NCBI GenBank assembly: GCA_000750105.3
Contig: JPHH03000022.1
Span: 62,001 to 126,000, forward strand
Origin: Tolypocladium sp. Sup5 PDA-1
Lineage: Eukaryota > Ascomycota > Sordariomycetes > Hypocreales > Ophiocordycipitaceae
Length of the DNA stretch: 64,000 bases
Direction of reading: 5' to 3'
Shown here: piece by piece, positions 41,890-51,711 of the stretch
Layout: each line of letters opens with the position of its first letter
Position numbering within the stretch: position 1 is the first letter of the stretch
The notes under the pieces: generated by a model
The model's input: only the letters and a program-made list of their open reading frames with translations
The model's database searches: none
Told to the model about the DNA's origin: nothing
Position numbers and translations under genes: made by a program

Positions 41890-42555
41890 GATTTAGCAGA
41901 AGTGGCATCGGATCCCATCCACAGTTGGCGGATACTCGAGCGATTCAAGTCGGTTGGACAGTAGGAGGGACCTCGGGTGCTGCGTGTAATAACGTTTGTA
42001 TTAAATGTCTTAGGACAGATTTGTGCCATCTTGGCACAGAGTACGAAGTACAGGAGCTCGGATGCCGTCTCAGTGAAGTGTCCCCGCCCATTGCCTCTCA
42101 TTGAACAGCTCTTTAGCTGCACTGTCAAACACAAACCGCCCAGCAAGAGTCCCCCACGTGAAGCCCTGATCCGAGAGTTGCAGGTTTGCTTGTGATGGCG
42201 GACAGTGGACGGTTCGGCGGGACGTTGGACCGGGGTCCGCTGTAATACAGTAGTTCCGACCCGAGGCCGAATTTTGGCAGGCAGGCCCACTCCAATTTTA
42301 GCGCCGCATGCAGCACCAGCTCTCGCTCACCTTCCACCATCCGCTGCGAGAAATGCCGCGACAATGACGGCATCTCACGCAGCGCAATTTTGAACTCACC
42401 TCGCCGTCCTCCCTCGCAGCGCAGCGCAGACGCCCCCGTCCCGCCGAGCCTCCCTCCTATTAAGCTCCTCGCTGCTCTACTCTACCCTACGCCTCCCCTA
42501 GGCGAGCCGATGATGCATCGCCGAGACGCCGCTTATTAGCGCATCATCCGTTAAC
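41890..42555. other. Intergenic: RTT103 3' flank and MDL1 promoter
   Basis: About 0.67 kb with no gene visible. TACGAAGTA occurs at 42042. The 200 bp before MDL1 are C-rich (CTCCTCGCTGCTCTACTC type), consistent with a fungal promoter/leader. Confidence 0.5.
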
Positions 42556-44985
42556 ATGGTGTCGGGCGTTGCGCGGCGAGCGCTGCTGCCCCGACTCGCA
42601 GAGAGCTCGCCCGTGACAGCTCGAACGACCGCGACCCCTATTCTCGGTCGGGCGTCCTCGGGAGCTCATCTCTGCAGGTCCAATGCTTCAATGACGCCGC
42701 CGTCTCGCCTGTTCCACGCACCATCGAGCCGCGAGCCGCTTCTCCCGGCCTTTTCGCTTGCAACGTTTCGAGCCCGCACCCAGTCCGCTGCCGGGCAAAC
42801 CCAGCAGTCGTATCCTCGGCATCGGGCCATGCAGCATGGGCGTGTCTTGAATTCCGTTCGCTGGTTCTCCCACGGGCCGCATGCCCAGCAGCAGGTTCGC
42901 GCAAAGGTGGACGAGAAAACCAAGCAACCGGAAGAGCAGGAGGCGCGGCAAGAACCCCTGGACGAGGAAAAGGACCAGGACTTCGAGAAGAGCGACAGGG
43001 CAGCAAAGGCCGCCCAGGTGAACTTGTCTGCCAAGCTATCCAAGGAGGGCATAGGGCAGAGCAAGGCTGGCTTCGGGGAGGTATGGAGGCTCGTCAAGGT
43101 GGCCCGGCCGGAGCTCCGGTGGCTGGCTGTGGCCTTTGTCTTCCTCGTCATTTCCTCGAGCGTCACCATGTCTATCCCGTTCTCCGTCGGCCGAATCCTC
43201 GATCTCGCCGCCAAGGGCGACGCCGAAGACATCCGCCTGTTTGGCCTCACCATGAATCAGTTCTTCATGGGCCTGGGAGCCATCTTGACGCTGGGGGCCA
43301 TGGCAAACTTTGGGCGGGTCATCTTACTGCGCATTGTAGGCGAGAGGGTTGTAGCACGACTGCGATCTCAGCTGTACAGACGGACGTACGTTCAGGACGC
43401 CGAATTCTTCGACGCCAACCGTGTGGGTGATCTCATCTCACGACTCAGCTCCGACACAGTCATCGTGGGCAAGTCTGTCACGCAAAACCTGAGCGACGGG
43501 CTTCGGGCCCTCTTCAGCGGTGGTGCCGGCTTCGCCATTATGATCTGGACTAGCCCGCAACTTACCGGGCTGCTGCTCCTCATGTTCCCCCCCATCGCGA
43601 TCGGTGCCGTATTCTACGGCCGAGCCATTCGAAACGTGAGCAGAGCAATTCAAAAGAACCTCGGAACGCTTACGAAGATTGCCGAAGAGCGACTGGGCAA
43701 CATCAAGACCAGCCAGGCATTCGTCGGAGAAGTCCAGGAGGTTGGTCGCTACAACAAGCAGATCAGGCGGATCTTTGCGCTGGGCAAAAAAGAGTCCCTC
43801 ATTGCCGCTACGTTCTTCGCGTCGACGGGGTGGGCTGGAAACATGACCATCCTGGCCATGCTTGTCGTTGGAGGCAGCTATGTGAGGTCCGGGGCCATGT
43901 CGCTTGGAGACCTAACATCATTCATGATGTATACGGCCTTTGCGGGCTCTAGTCTCTTTGGGCTCTCTGGGTTCTACTCGGAGCTCATGAAGGGAGTGGG
44001 TGCCGCCAGTCGATTGTTCGAGCTGCAAGATCGTAAACCGGGCATCCACCAGACGGTGGGCACCCCAGTCAAATCGGCCCAAGGCCCCATCAAATTCACC
44101 GACGTCAGCTTTGCCTACCCGACTCGGCCGGCGGTGAAGATATTCAACGGCCTCAGTTTCGAGATTCCTTCGGGGAGCAACGTCTGCGTCGTTGGGCCGT
44201 CCGGTGGTGGCAAGTCTACCGTGGCCTCGCTACTACTCAGGTTTTATAACCCAACGTCGGGATCCATCACCATCAATGGCGTGGATGTCTCGGGAATGAA
44301 CGTCAAGTCGCTCAGAAGACGCATCGGCATGGTGTCACAGGAACCGGTGCTATTCTCGGGGACCATCGCCGAGAACATTGCGTACGGCAGGCCCGCAGCT
44401 CCTCGAATGGAGATCATTTCGGCTGCGAGGAGGGCCAACTGCAACTTCATCAGCGACCTTCCGGATGGCTTGGAGACGCAGGTCGGGGCCAGGGGATCGC
44501 AGCTGTCGGGCGGCCAGAAGCAGCGCATTGCCATTGCCCGAGCTCTGCTCAAAGACCCGGATATCCTGATCCTAGACGAAGCCACGTCGGCACTAGATGC
44601 GGAGTCGGAGACGCTGGTGAATGAGGCGCTGGCCGGGCTGCTGCGTGGCCACAACACGACGATATCCATCGCGCATCGCCTGTCGACAATCAAGCGGTCG
44701 GACCAGATCATCGTGCTCAACAACGAGGGCAAGGTTGCGGAGATTGGCAGCTACGCGCAGCTCGCGGCAGACCAAGGCAGCGCCTTCAGCAAACTGATGG
44801 AGTGGCAGATGAGCGGTGGCGAGATTCCCGAGAAGAGGGCTTCCGAGTCTCGTGCCCACATCACGGAGGCCGAGGAGATGGAGCAAGACCTCGTGCGAGA
44901 CGAGGAGGTGCTAGGGGAGCACGAAGAGCACGAAGAGCCTGGCAAGGAGCCGTCGCGGTCCACCGACAACGATAAGCGGCCCTGA
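42556..44985 (+). CDS. MDL1: Mitochondrial ABC half-transporter (Mdl1 / ABCB10 type)
   Basis: A single exon of 809 residues. The N-terminal ~110 residues are rich in Arg, Ser and Ala with few acids (VSGVARRALLPRLAESSPVT), a mitochondrial presequence. The ABC transmembrane domain spans about residues 175-480 (LAVAFVFLVISSSVTMSIPF, FFMGLGAILTLGAMANFGRV, TILAMLVVGGSYVRSG). The nucleotide-binding domain has Walker A GPSGGGKST at about residue 547, signature LSGGQKQR at 650, Walker B ILILDEATSALD and the switch His in IAHRLST. The disordered acidic tail contains an EEHEE repeat. Mdl1 is a homodimeric inner-membrane exporter of peptides from the matrix. ABCB7/Atm1 is excluded by overall similarity to the ABCB8/10 branch, though that is judged by eye. 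Confidence 0.9.
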   Translation: MVSGVARRALLPRLAESSPVTARTTATPILGRASSGAHLCRSNASMTPPSRLFHAPSSREPLLPAFSLATFRARTQSAAGQTQQSYPRHRAMQHGRVLNSVRWFSHGPHAQQQVRAKVDEKTKQPEEQEARQEPLDEEKDQDFEKSDRAAKAAQVNLSAKLSKEGIGQSKAGFGEVWRLVKVARPELRWLAVAFVFLVISSSVTMSIPFSVGRILDLAAKGDAEDIRLFGLTMNQFFMGLGAILTLGAMANFGRVILLRIVGERVVARLRSQLYRRTYVQDAEFFDANRVGDLISRLSSDTVIVGKSVTQNLSDGLRALFSGGAGFAIMIWTSPQLTGLLLLMFPPIAIGAVFYGRAIRNVSRAIQKNLGTLTKIAEERLGNIKTSQAFVGEVQEVGRYNKQIRRIFALGKKESLIAATFFASTGWAGNMTILAMLVVGGSYVRSGAMSLGDLTSFMMYTAFAGSSLFGLSGFYSELMKGVGAASRLFELQDRKPGIHQTVGTPVKSAQGPIKFTDVSFAYPTRPAVKIFNGLSFEIPSGSNVCVVGPSGGGKSTVASLLLRFYNPTSGSITINGVDVSGMNVKSLRRRIGMVSQEPVLFSGTIAENIAYGRPAAPRMEIISAARRANCNFISDLPDGLETQVGARGSQLSGGQKQRIAIARALLKDPDILILDEATSALDAESETLVNEALAGLLRGHNTTISIAHRLSTIKRSDQIIVLNNEGKVAEIGSYAQLAADQGSAFSKLMEWQMSGGEIPEKRASESRAHITEAEEMEQDLVRDEEVLGEHEEHEEPGKEPSRSTDNDKRP

Positions 44986-45786
44986 GGAAGTGCTCGACAC
45001 GTCCCTTGTGCTGGTCTAGGCCCAAGGGTGGTTGCAAGGGTTTGCAAATAATATCATGGAGCAGCTACCACCCATGAGGGTGTGTAGAATTGCCATGTCT
45101 TGAACTTGTAAAACATTATCCAACGCGGGCTGCGAACCACATCATGTATGTATGCGGACAACTCCACTCGCGACTGTTGTGTGGGCGTACAAAGATATCA
45201 AGGGGACAAGGGAGATGGGGCGGAGCAGAGTCTTGTTTGTAAAAGTGAGAGAATAGACCAAATGTTGAATGCTTCTAGAAAAGAACGGCTGCAGTCGTTG
45301 AGTCGTGACCATGCGTGGCTGCGGCGGAAACAACAAGTATTCGGGTTACAAGCAATAATACGGAGGAATTACGAAGTAGCAATTATCACATGCTCAGGAT
45401 GCGCCCAGACGGCGCCGGCTCGAGCCCCCCCTCTATTATTCTTCAGCTGGTTCGACATTGTCAGACTAGGTACGGAGTACCTGCAAGGGCACAGCCGACG
45501 AAACACTTGCTCTTGGATGCGAGGAGGAATCTTGCTTTTTCCACATCGCAGCCGTGCATTTCTCGTTATAACAGTACGGACTACTTCGTACATAGCATCC
45601 CCTAATCACCGTGCCTACGGTGGCGGCGCCATCAGCAGCAGAGACGCCAGCAGCCGCGCAGCCTCAGGTTTCCCGTAGTATCGGGTCTCACGGCGCTCCG
45701 CCGTCATCTCAGACCTGCACTCTGGCCAATCCTCCGACCGTCCGATATATCATTCACTAGATACGGAGACCCGCGACGCCGTCGGC
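44986..45786. other. Intergenic: MDL1 3' flank and YJU3 promoter
   Basis: About 0.8 kb with no gene. It contains TACGAAGTA at 45370, TACGGAGTA at 45471, and an overlapping TACGGACTA/TACTTCGTA pair at 45575-45590. Confidence 0.55.
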
Positions 45787-46802
45787 ATGGCAAACGTCAC
45801 CGAGGGCACGTTCAAGAACGGCGATGCCAGCTTCTACGCCAGGACATGGACGGTGAGTGGACCGTGCGCTCCGTCATAGATCTGGGTTGGATACCTGATG
45901 CTGACGCTGCATCCATCCAGCCCGAGGGCGACGCCCGCGTCAAGGCCAAGCTCGTCTTCGTGCACGGCTTCAGCGAGCACATCAACCGCTACAACGACTT
46001 CTTCCCCAAGCTCGCGGCGCACGGCATCCAGGTCTTCGCGTGGGACCAGCGCGGATGGGGCCGCAGCGTCACCAAGCCGGCGGAGCGCGGCCTCACGGGC
46101 CCGACGTCGCAGGTCGTGGCCGACGTGGCGGCGTTTGTGCGCGACAAGCTGCAGCAGCAGCCGCCATCGTCGGCGGACGACGCGCCCCTCTTCGTCATGG
46201 GCCACTCGATGGGCGGCGGCGAGGTGCTGACGCTGGCGGGCGACGCGCAGTACGCCGAGCTCGTGGGCCAGGTGCGCGGCTGGATCCTCGAGTGCCCGCT
46301 CATCGGCCTCACGGAGGAGCCCAGCAGCCTCAAGGTTCTCGCGGGCCGCCTCGTCGGCCGCCTCCTGCCCCGGCAGCAGCTCAAGCACGTCGTGCCGCCG
46401 GAGCAGCTCAGCAGGGACCCGGCCGTGGTTGAGTCGGTGCGCAACGACCCGCTGTGCCACAACACGGGCACGCTCGAGGGCATGGCCTCGCTGCTGGACC
46501 GCACCGCGATGCTGTCGTCTGGCCGCGTCCGCCTGGGCAAGCAGGTCCACAGCCTGCTGCTGACCCACGGCACGCAGGACCAGACGTGCAGTTACGACGC
46601 CGCCATGAAGTTCCTCGAGCGGCAGCACGGCGTCGAGGACCGCACGTCCAAGCCCTACGAGGGCGCGTACCACCAGCTGCACGCGGACCACTGCAAGGAC
46701 GAGTTTGCCAGGGACGTGGTCGACTGGGTCCTGGAGCGGTGCGAAGGCGGCAAGTCGGATGGTGAGGGCGAGGTGCCGCCGCCGCCCGAGGCGAAACTTT
46801 GA
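45787..46802 (+). CDS. YJU3: Monoglyceride lipase / serine hydrolase (Yju3-like)
   Basis: Two exons (45787-45852, 45921-46802) give 315 residues. The alpha/beta-hydrolase fold shows LVFVHGFSEHINRYNDFFPK (oxyanion hole HG), the nucleophile elbow GHSMGG with Ser118, Asp242 in GTQDQTC, and His273 in GAYHQLHAD. These match the Ser-Asp-His triad of monoglyceride lipase. The cap region RLVGRLLPRQQLKHVVPPEQ is typical for the family. Yju3 hydrolyses monoacylglycerol and fatty-acid esters at lipid droplets and membranes. The C-terminal GEGEVPPPPEAKL is a short disordered tail. The first intron comes after the N-terminal sequence MANVTEGTFKNGDASFYART. Confidence 0.93.
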
Positions 46803-48969
46803 TATACACGACGATGCATATCAACCGGGCATCAGGATGACTCTTTGTGAGGTTAGGGGAGAAAGGTCAACAGCGTGGGTCTTGGATAATGTATTTGGAT
46901 AGTCCCATAATCTGTTGTTAGCTAGGAACCAGCCGAAACCTTTTGCTTTTGTGTTGCTTCATCCACAGCTGCAAGCTGCTGGTCACATCTGAGCAGTCGC
47001 AGTCATTGTATTGCATCTCGATTGAGTCTCATGCGTGATATGAGACACGACGAGACTACATTGCACCCGAGCTCGACATGTCAGAACATGGCATTCGGTC
47101 CGAGTACCCGTGCAGACATATATCAGCCTCATGCTAGAGTGCCTGCCTGTATGTATTCATGCGTGCGTCTGCTCCGATCAAATACACATGGCCGTTGTAA
47201 GTGAGCGATCGGGCCGCATGTACGGAGTAGCGGGTGTCGGAAGAGGGCCGCAACAAGGTTCCGAGGACGCCCGAAGAAACAGGGGCCAGCGTCGTAGTCA
47301 AGCATATAGATATGCATATAGTCCGTACGATATATAAGACGAGACATTTGTCCCGTCAGCCTCTACGTTTTGACATCTTTGTCTCTGCTACGTACTATTT
47401 CTTCTGCTCCTACGGATACTTTGTACGAAGTATGGAGGTACGTGGAGAGGTAGAGGGGCAATCCATGACAGACGCCAGCGTGTCAGCACACAAACGAACC
47501 CCTCCCTCCTGTTCCCTTCTCTGATCTCCCACCATCTGTTGCCAGCAATCGTTGCCGCGGGCAAATCCCGACGCCTACAGATGCAATTGAGCGGTCAGCA
47601 GAGCAAACGCCACCTCGCCTCTGGTTCGGCTCCGAATGTTCTGCCCAGCACTGGGAGTCGCTGAAGGGCAGGGGACCGCAGGCGGCCTCCCTTCAGCTTC
47701 CATCGGCAGTTGCGAGTTGGACGAGCCCAACAATGCACTGACGACGACTCTTGGACCACCTTGATTGGAGCTGATGTCTTCGATGAGGGCTCCCATGGCT
47801 CCGTTGACGCATCCACCGAGATGGGTCCCCGATTTGTGAGCCGCCCAAGCGAGAACCCTCCATGGAGTAGGTAATCCGTACAGGCTTCGTACATACGCGA
47901 GGGGGGGTTGGATCCAATGACGGAATGGGGATTGATGAGGCTTTCTCCTCCGCATGTTGGCCTGCCCACGTGTGCGGAGGGCAAACAACGTGCCATCCAG
48001 CCAAGGTAAGCTTAATCACCTCTGAGACGAGCGTTTTGCCCATCAATCCGTTTTGGGTGTGGACGCATGCCAGCAAAGCCGCCATGTCTTGCCGCTCGTG
48101 AGTCGTCACCAATCTCATCTCCTCGTGTGTTGAGGCGACCTGGGGCCTCCTGAGTCCTAGCCTAAGATCAAAGCAGTGGAGCGAGCTTTCATCACTCGTC
48201 ACTCGTCACTCGCTCACCCTCACTGACTATCCGACACTGTCTTTGCCATCCTGCTCTACTCTCTTGTCCATCTCGTCTTCTCCTCTTTTCTTCCAAGTCT
48301 CTGCCTCTTCCTCTGTCTGGGGCCTCTCTCAATATCACGCGTGGCCGGACCAAGGAGTTGCAGTGACGCCATTCAATGAGCAAATCAACCCTGCCAGCTT
48401 ACTCGCTTGTCTGATTGATTGATTGAGACAACCACAACCACCAACGTCGGCTATTAGCTGCAGTTGCAGTTGCGCTACTCTCGCCACCCCTTACCTCTTC
48501 GATCCCTCCCTCCATCCATCCAGCCAACCCTCCTCCCTCCTCCCTCCTCCCTCCCTCCTCCGGTCCTCCGATTAGACTCGCCCACCGCCTTGTTGCTTAT
48601 TTCGTATTACTGCTCTCAAAGCTCATTCGGAGCTCCGCTGCGGTAGCTCCGTCTCCAGCACCAGCATCTCTTTATCTGATCTCTCCCCCCATCCCATCCC
48701 CTCGAAACGGATCCGAGCTTTTTTCATCCTCCAGAGCTCTTTGTCCGACTCTGTTCCTTGTGCTACCAAGTACAGCCCTCCAACTTTTGTTTGGAGGCTC
48801 CCCACATCAAGCCAACAAGCTTTCATCCCATCTCAGGCTGGACATTCACTCCGCTCCATGCCACGGTCTGCAATCTGCAAGGCCCGTCACTTGACATCTC
48901 ACGGTTCTCACGCCTCGCCTTGATTCCTCCTCTCCCTCTCTGGGCGGGCCGGGGCTCAGCTTCGCTCCA
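46803..48969. other. Long intergenic region between YJU3 and CDF transporter
   Basis: About 2.2 kb with no gene I can support; the frames present have no recognisable sequence. TACGGAGTA is at 47221 and TACGAAGTA at 47424. The last 770 bp are pyrimidine-rich, with a TCACTCG tandem at 48192-48216 and a CCTCCCTCC tract at 48505-48560, typical of a long fungal 5' leader and promoter for the following gene. Confidence 0.55.
48505..48560. repeat. CCTCCCT pyrimidine tract in the CDF-gene leader
   Basis: A CT-only tract built from CCTCCCTCC and CCATCCATCC units lies about 0.4 kb upstream of the CDF start. CT-rich tracts are common in strong fungal promoters and leaders. Confidence 0.7.
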
Positions 48970-50376
48970 ATGACGCCCGACGCCAGCAACACCATCACGC
49001 ATCACCCCTCCGTCTTCCACCTTCAGCACATGTCGCCCAGCCGCGGCAGCTCTCGCTCGCCGGCTCGTCGCCGTGATGGCACCAGCACCGCGATAGAGCC
49101 CGTGGCGCCCGCGGAGGAGGCCAATGACCCCTTCGAGCGCCATCCCTCGCGCGCCACGGACGTCGAGAGCCAGATGACGGCGGGCTGCAACACGCGCATC
49201 CCCCGGCTCAATGTCGAGAGCGACCCCTACGGCCTCTCCTTCGCCTACAAGACCGACTCGGACCTGGACCAGATCAAGGCCAACTCGTCCCGTAAGAGGG
49301 ACGGTGCCCGCAGCTCTGGTCCCCTGAGCACCGTCCCTGCGTCGTCCGAGGACAGGAGCAAGGTTGGCCCCAAACGCGACGCCCGCAAGGTCCGCGGCTT
49401 CTACGAGAACCAGAATGCCGCCATCGAGCGCATGCTCAAGTCGGTCGAGGAGCACTGCGCCGACGCCCGCCAGGAGCAGGGCGACGACCAGCTCAAGTTC
49501 CGCATCGCCATCTACGGCTCCCTGGCCGCCAACATCCTCCTCACCGGCCTCCAGCTGTACGCCGCCATCTCGTCGGGCTCGCTCTCGCTCTTCACCACCA
49601 TGGCCGACGCCATCTTCGACCCCCTCAGCACTATGACGCTCATCTTCTCCAACCGCGCCATCAAGCGCGTCGACCCGCGCCGCTTCCCCGCCGGCAAGGC
49701 GCGCCTCGAGACGGTCGGAAACATCGTCTTCTGCTTCCTCATGACGTCCGTCTCCCTCATCATCATCGCGTTCGCGGCGCAGGAACTCGCCCAGGGCTCG
49801 ACGAAGAAGAACTTCCACCTGCCCTCAGTCATCTCCGTTTGCGCGGCGTTCCTGACCAAGTTCTCCCTCTTCCTGTACTGCTGGTCCCTCAAGGACAAGT
49901 ACAGCCAGGTCAACATCCTTTGGCAGGACCACCGCAACGACCTGCTGGTCAACGGCTTCGGTATCCTGACGTCGGTGGGTGGCGCCAAGCTACAGTGGTG
50001 GATCGACCCCATGGGCGCCATCCTGCTGTCGCTGCTCATCTCGGGCGTGTGGCTGCACACGGCCTTCAGCGAGTTCATGCTGCTGGTGGGCGTGGTTGCG
50101 TCGGTGGACACGCAGCAGCTCATCACGTACGTGTGCCTGACGCACTCGCCATCGATCCAGGGCATCGACACGGTGCGCGTATACCACTCGGGCCCGCGGC
50201 TCATCGCCGAGGTGGACATTGTCATGGACCCGACGGGCACGCTCCTGGAGACGCACGACGTGGCCGAAGAGCTGCAGTTTAAGCTGGAGAGCCTGCCGGA
50301 CATTGAGCGGGCGTACGTCCACATCGACTACGAGACGACGCACAAGCCGGAGCACACCTACAAGAAGGACCTGTGA
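48970..50376 (+). CDS. Cation diffusion facilitator (CDF), manganese-type
   Basis: A single exon of 468 residues. The N-terminal ~175 residues are disordered and cytosolic. Six membrane helices follow, beginning IYGSLAANILLTGLQLYAAI. The metal site residues are D213xxxD217 in TM2 (MADAIFDPLS) and D320xxxD324 in TM5 (DHRND). The double DxxxD pattern is the signature of the Mn-CDF subgroup, rather than HxxxD of Zn-CDFs. The C-terminal cytosolic domain (VDTVRVYHSGPRLIAEVDIV, YVHIDYETTHKPEH) is the ferredoxin-like CDF dimerisation domain. It probably exports Mn2+ into the vacuole, Golgi or out of the cell by H+ antiport. Substrate is inferred from the motif. The true start could be at the internal Met21, but both are in disordered sequence. 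Confidence 0.92.
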   Translation: MTPDASNTITHHPSVFHLQHMSPSRGSSRSPARRRDGTSTAIEPVAPAEEANDPFERHPSRATDVESQMTAGCNTRIPRLNVESDPYGLSFAYKTDSDLDQIKANSSRKRDGARSSGPLSTVPASSEDRSKVGPKRDARKVRGFYENQNAAIERMLKSVEEHCADARQEQGDDQLKFRIAIYGSLAANILLTGLQLYAAISSGSLSLFTTMADAIFDPLSTMTLIFSNRAIKRVDPRRFPAGKARLETVGNIVFCFLMTSVSLIIIAFAAQELAQGSTKKNFHLPSVISVCAAFLTKFSLFLYCWSLKDKYSQVNILWQDHRNDLLVNGFGILTSVGGAKLQWWIDPMGAILLSLLISGVWLHTAFSEFMLLVGVVASVDTQQLITYVCLTHSPSIQGIDTVRVYHSGPRLIAEVDIVMDPTGTLLETHDVAEELQFKLESLPDIERAYVHIDYETTHKPEHTYKKDL

Positions 50377-51711
50377 TGCATGGGAATGGGGAAAAGGGTT
50401 TATTCAAAAAGGCACACGTAGGACCTGCAGCGAATTATTCGTTGGCTGCTCACGTCGTCGCGGACTGGGCTGTTTTGAGTTGTCTGCTACTACGTAGGAA
50501 GCGGATGTTACGGCTGTTATCAGGAGTTTTTCGACACGACAAGTCTGAATCGTAGTTGAGCGCGCGAGATGGGTTTACTAGAAGAAACAAAAGACACAAC
50601 TCTTTAATTTGATGACGGCCGGCTGACTGTAGAAAGGCTAGCTTTTTACATGCGTTGCGGCCTGGTAACCCTCTGACTATTACATCGTGACGGGCCAAGC
50701 AATCTTACAGTAGTAAGAGAGTTGATGAAGTCTCGAAAGCGTTGCGTGAGGATGCGGGGGCGGGGACTCGGCCTCGGACGGTGGAGAAGGTAGCATTGAG
50801 GGGATCCGCGCGTCCGTCTGATGTTGAAGTTGCCAACGTTGCTGCAACGTCGTGGAGACTGGCGAGGTTCATGTTGCGAGTCTGGATGAAGCCGGTCGAT
50901 CCTGGTGGAGAAACCCACGGGAGCTCCAGGGTAGGTAACTCTGGGCCTCGCAGGTTGGATGCTGGCGTAGTGTCGTCGTTGTCGGGTGGTACGAAAATGA
51001 GTGACGTCCCGTTGCGTTGCATTGTGCCTCCTTGAGACGGTATTCATTTCAGCAAGCTCCTTACGCATTTCATATACAAAGAAAAAAAGGTGCTAGTGGT
51101 GACGTGAGTCAATCTGTCTCGGTCTACTCGTGCTTAAGGGTTGGGTGTAAGCCAGTATTGGTGAACATGTGGGCATGTCTAGCGGCGCACATCTTGCCCG
51201 TCTGTCCCAGCATCACCGCCCTCGTGACCAGACTCGTGCATACAGTACATCCTCGGCCATACACTGCAAGATATTGCACGTATTTCAAGATGAGGAGGCG
51301 AGTGACGCCTTGGTGGTGGTGGCGTGGCAGCTGCAGCAAAGGACCCTGCCCACTGTACGGAGTACAGACTAGGTACGGAGAACTCACAGGCAGCTGCCCT
51401 GTAGCTACAGCGAGGTGGCGCAACAACGGCGCTCCGGTGGCGGCGTGACCGGTGACGTCGCAGCCCGTGCGACCACAAGCTCCTCACAACTCCTGGTCCT
51501 TCCTCATCTCTGAGGTCGGCGACGGCTTCGTCCAGCTTCGCACTATTGGCCGCACCCGTCCAATCCTTCACCACCACCACCACCACCTCGTCCTCCTCCG
51601 CGCCCTCGGGAGAGAAACTCGCGACGCCTTCCTCACCCTCCATGGACTGCACGCTGCCCTGACTCTAGGACAATTGCGGGAGAAGCGTCCTTTAGCAAAA
51701 GCCGCAGCACG
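50377..51711. other. Intergenic: CDF 3' flank and glycogenin promoter
   Basis: About 1.3 kb with no supported gene. A TACGGAGTA word is at 51356, followed by CTAGGTACGGAGAA. The CACCACCAC triplet repeat at 51571-51588 lies in the leader region of glycogenin. Short frames on both strands are not recognisable. Confidence 0.5.

Noticed and set aside
45834..46691. 285-codon open frame antisense to YJU3
   Set aside because: His/Arg/Ala-rich low-complexity translation caused by high third-position GC of YJU3.
48823..49818. 331-codon open frame antisense to the CDF transporter
   Set aside because: Composition artefact of the GC-rich coding strand, with no motifs.
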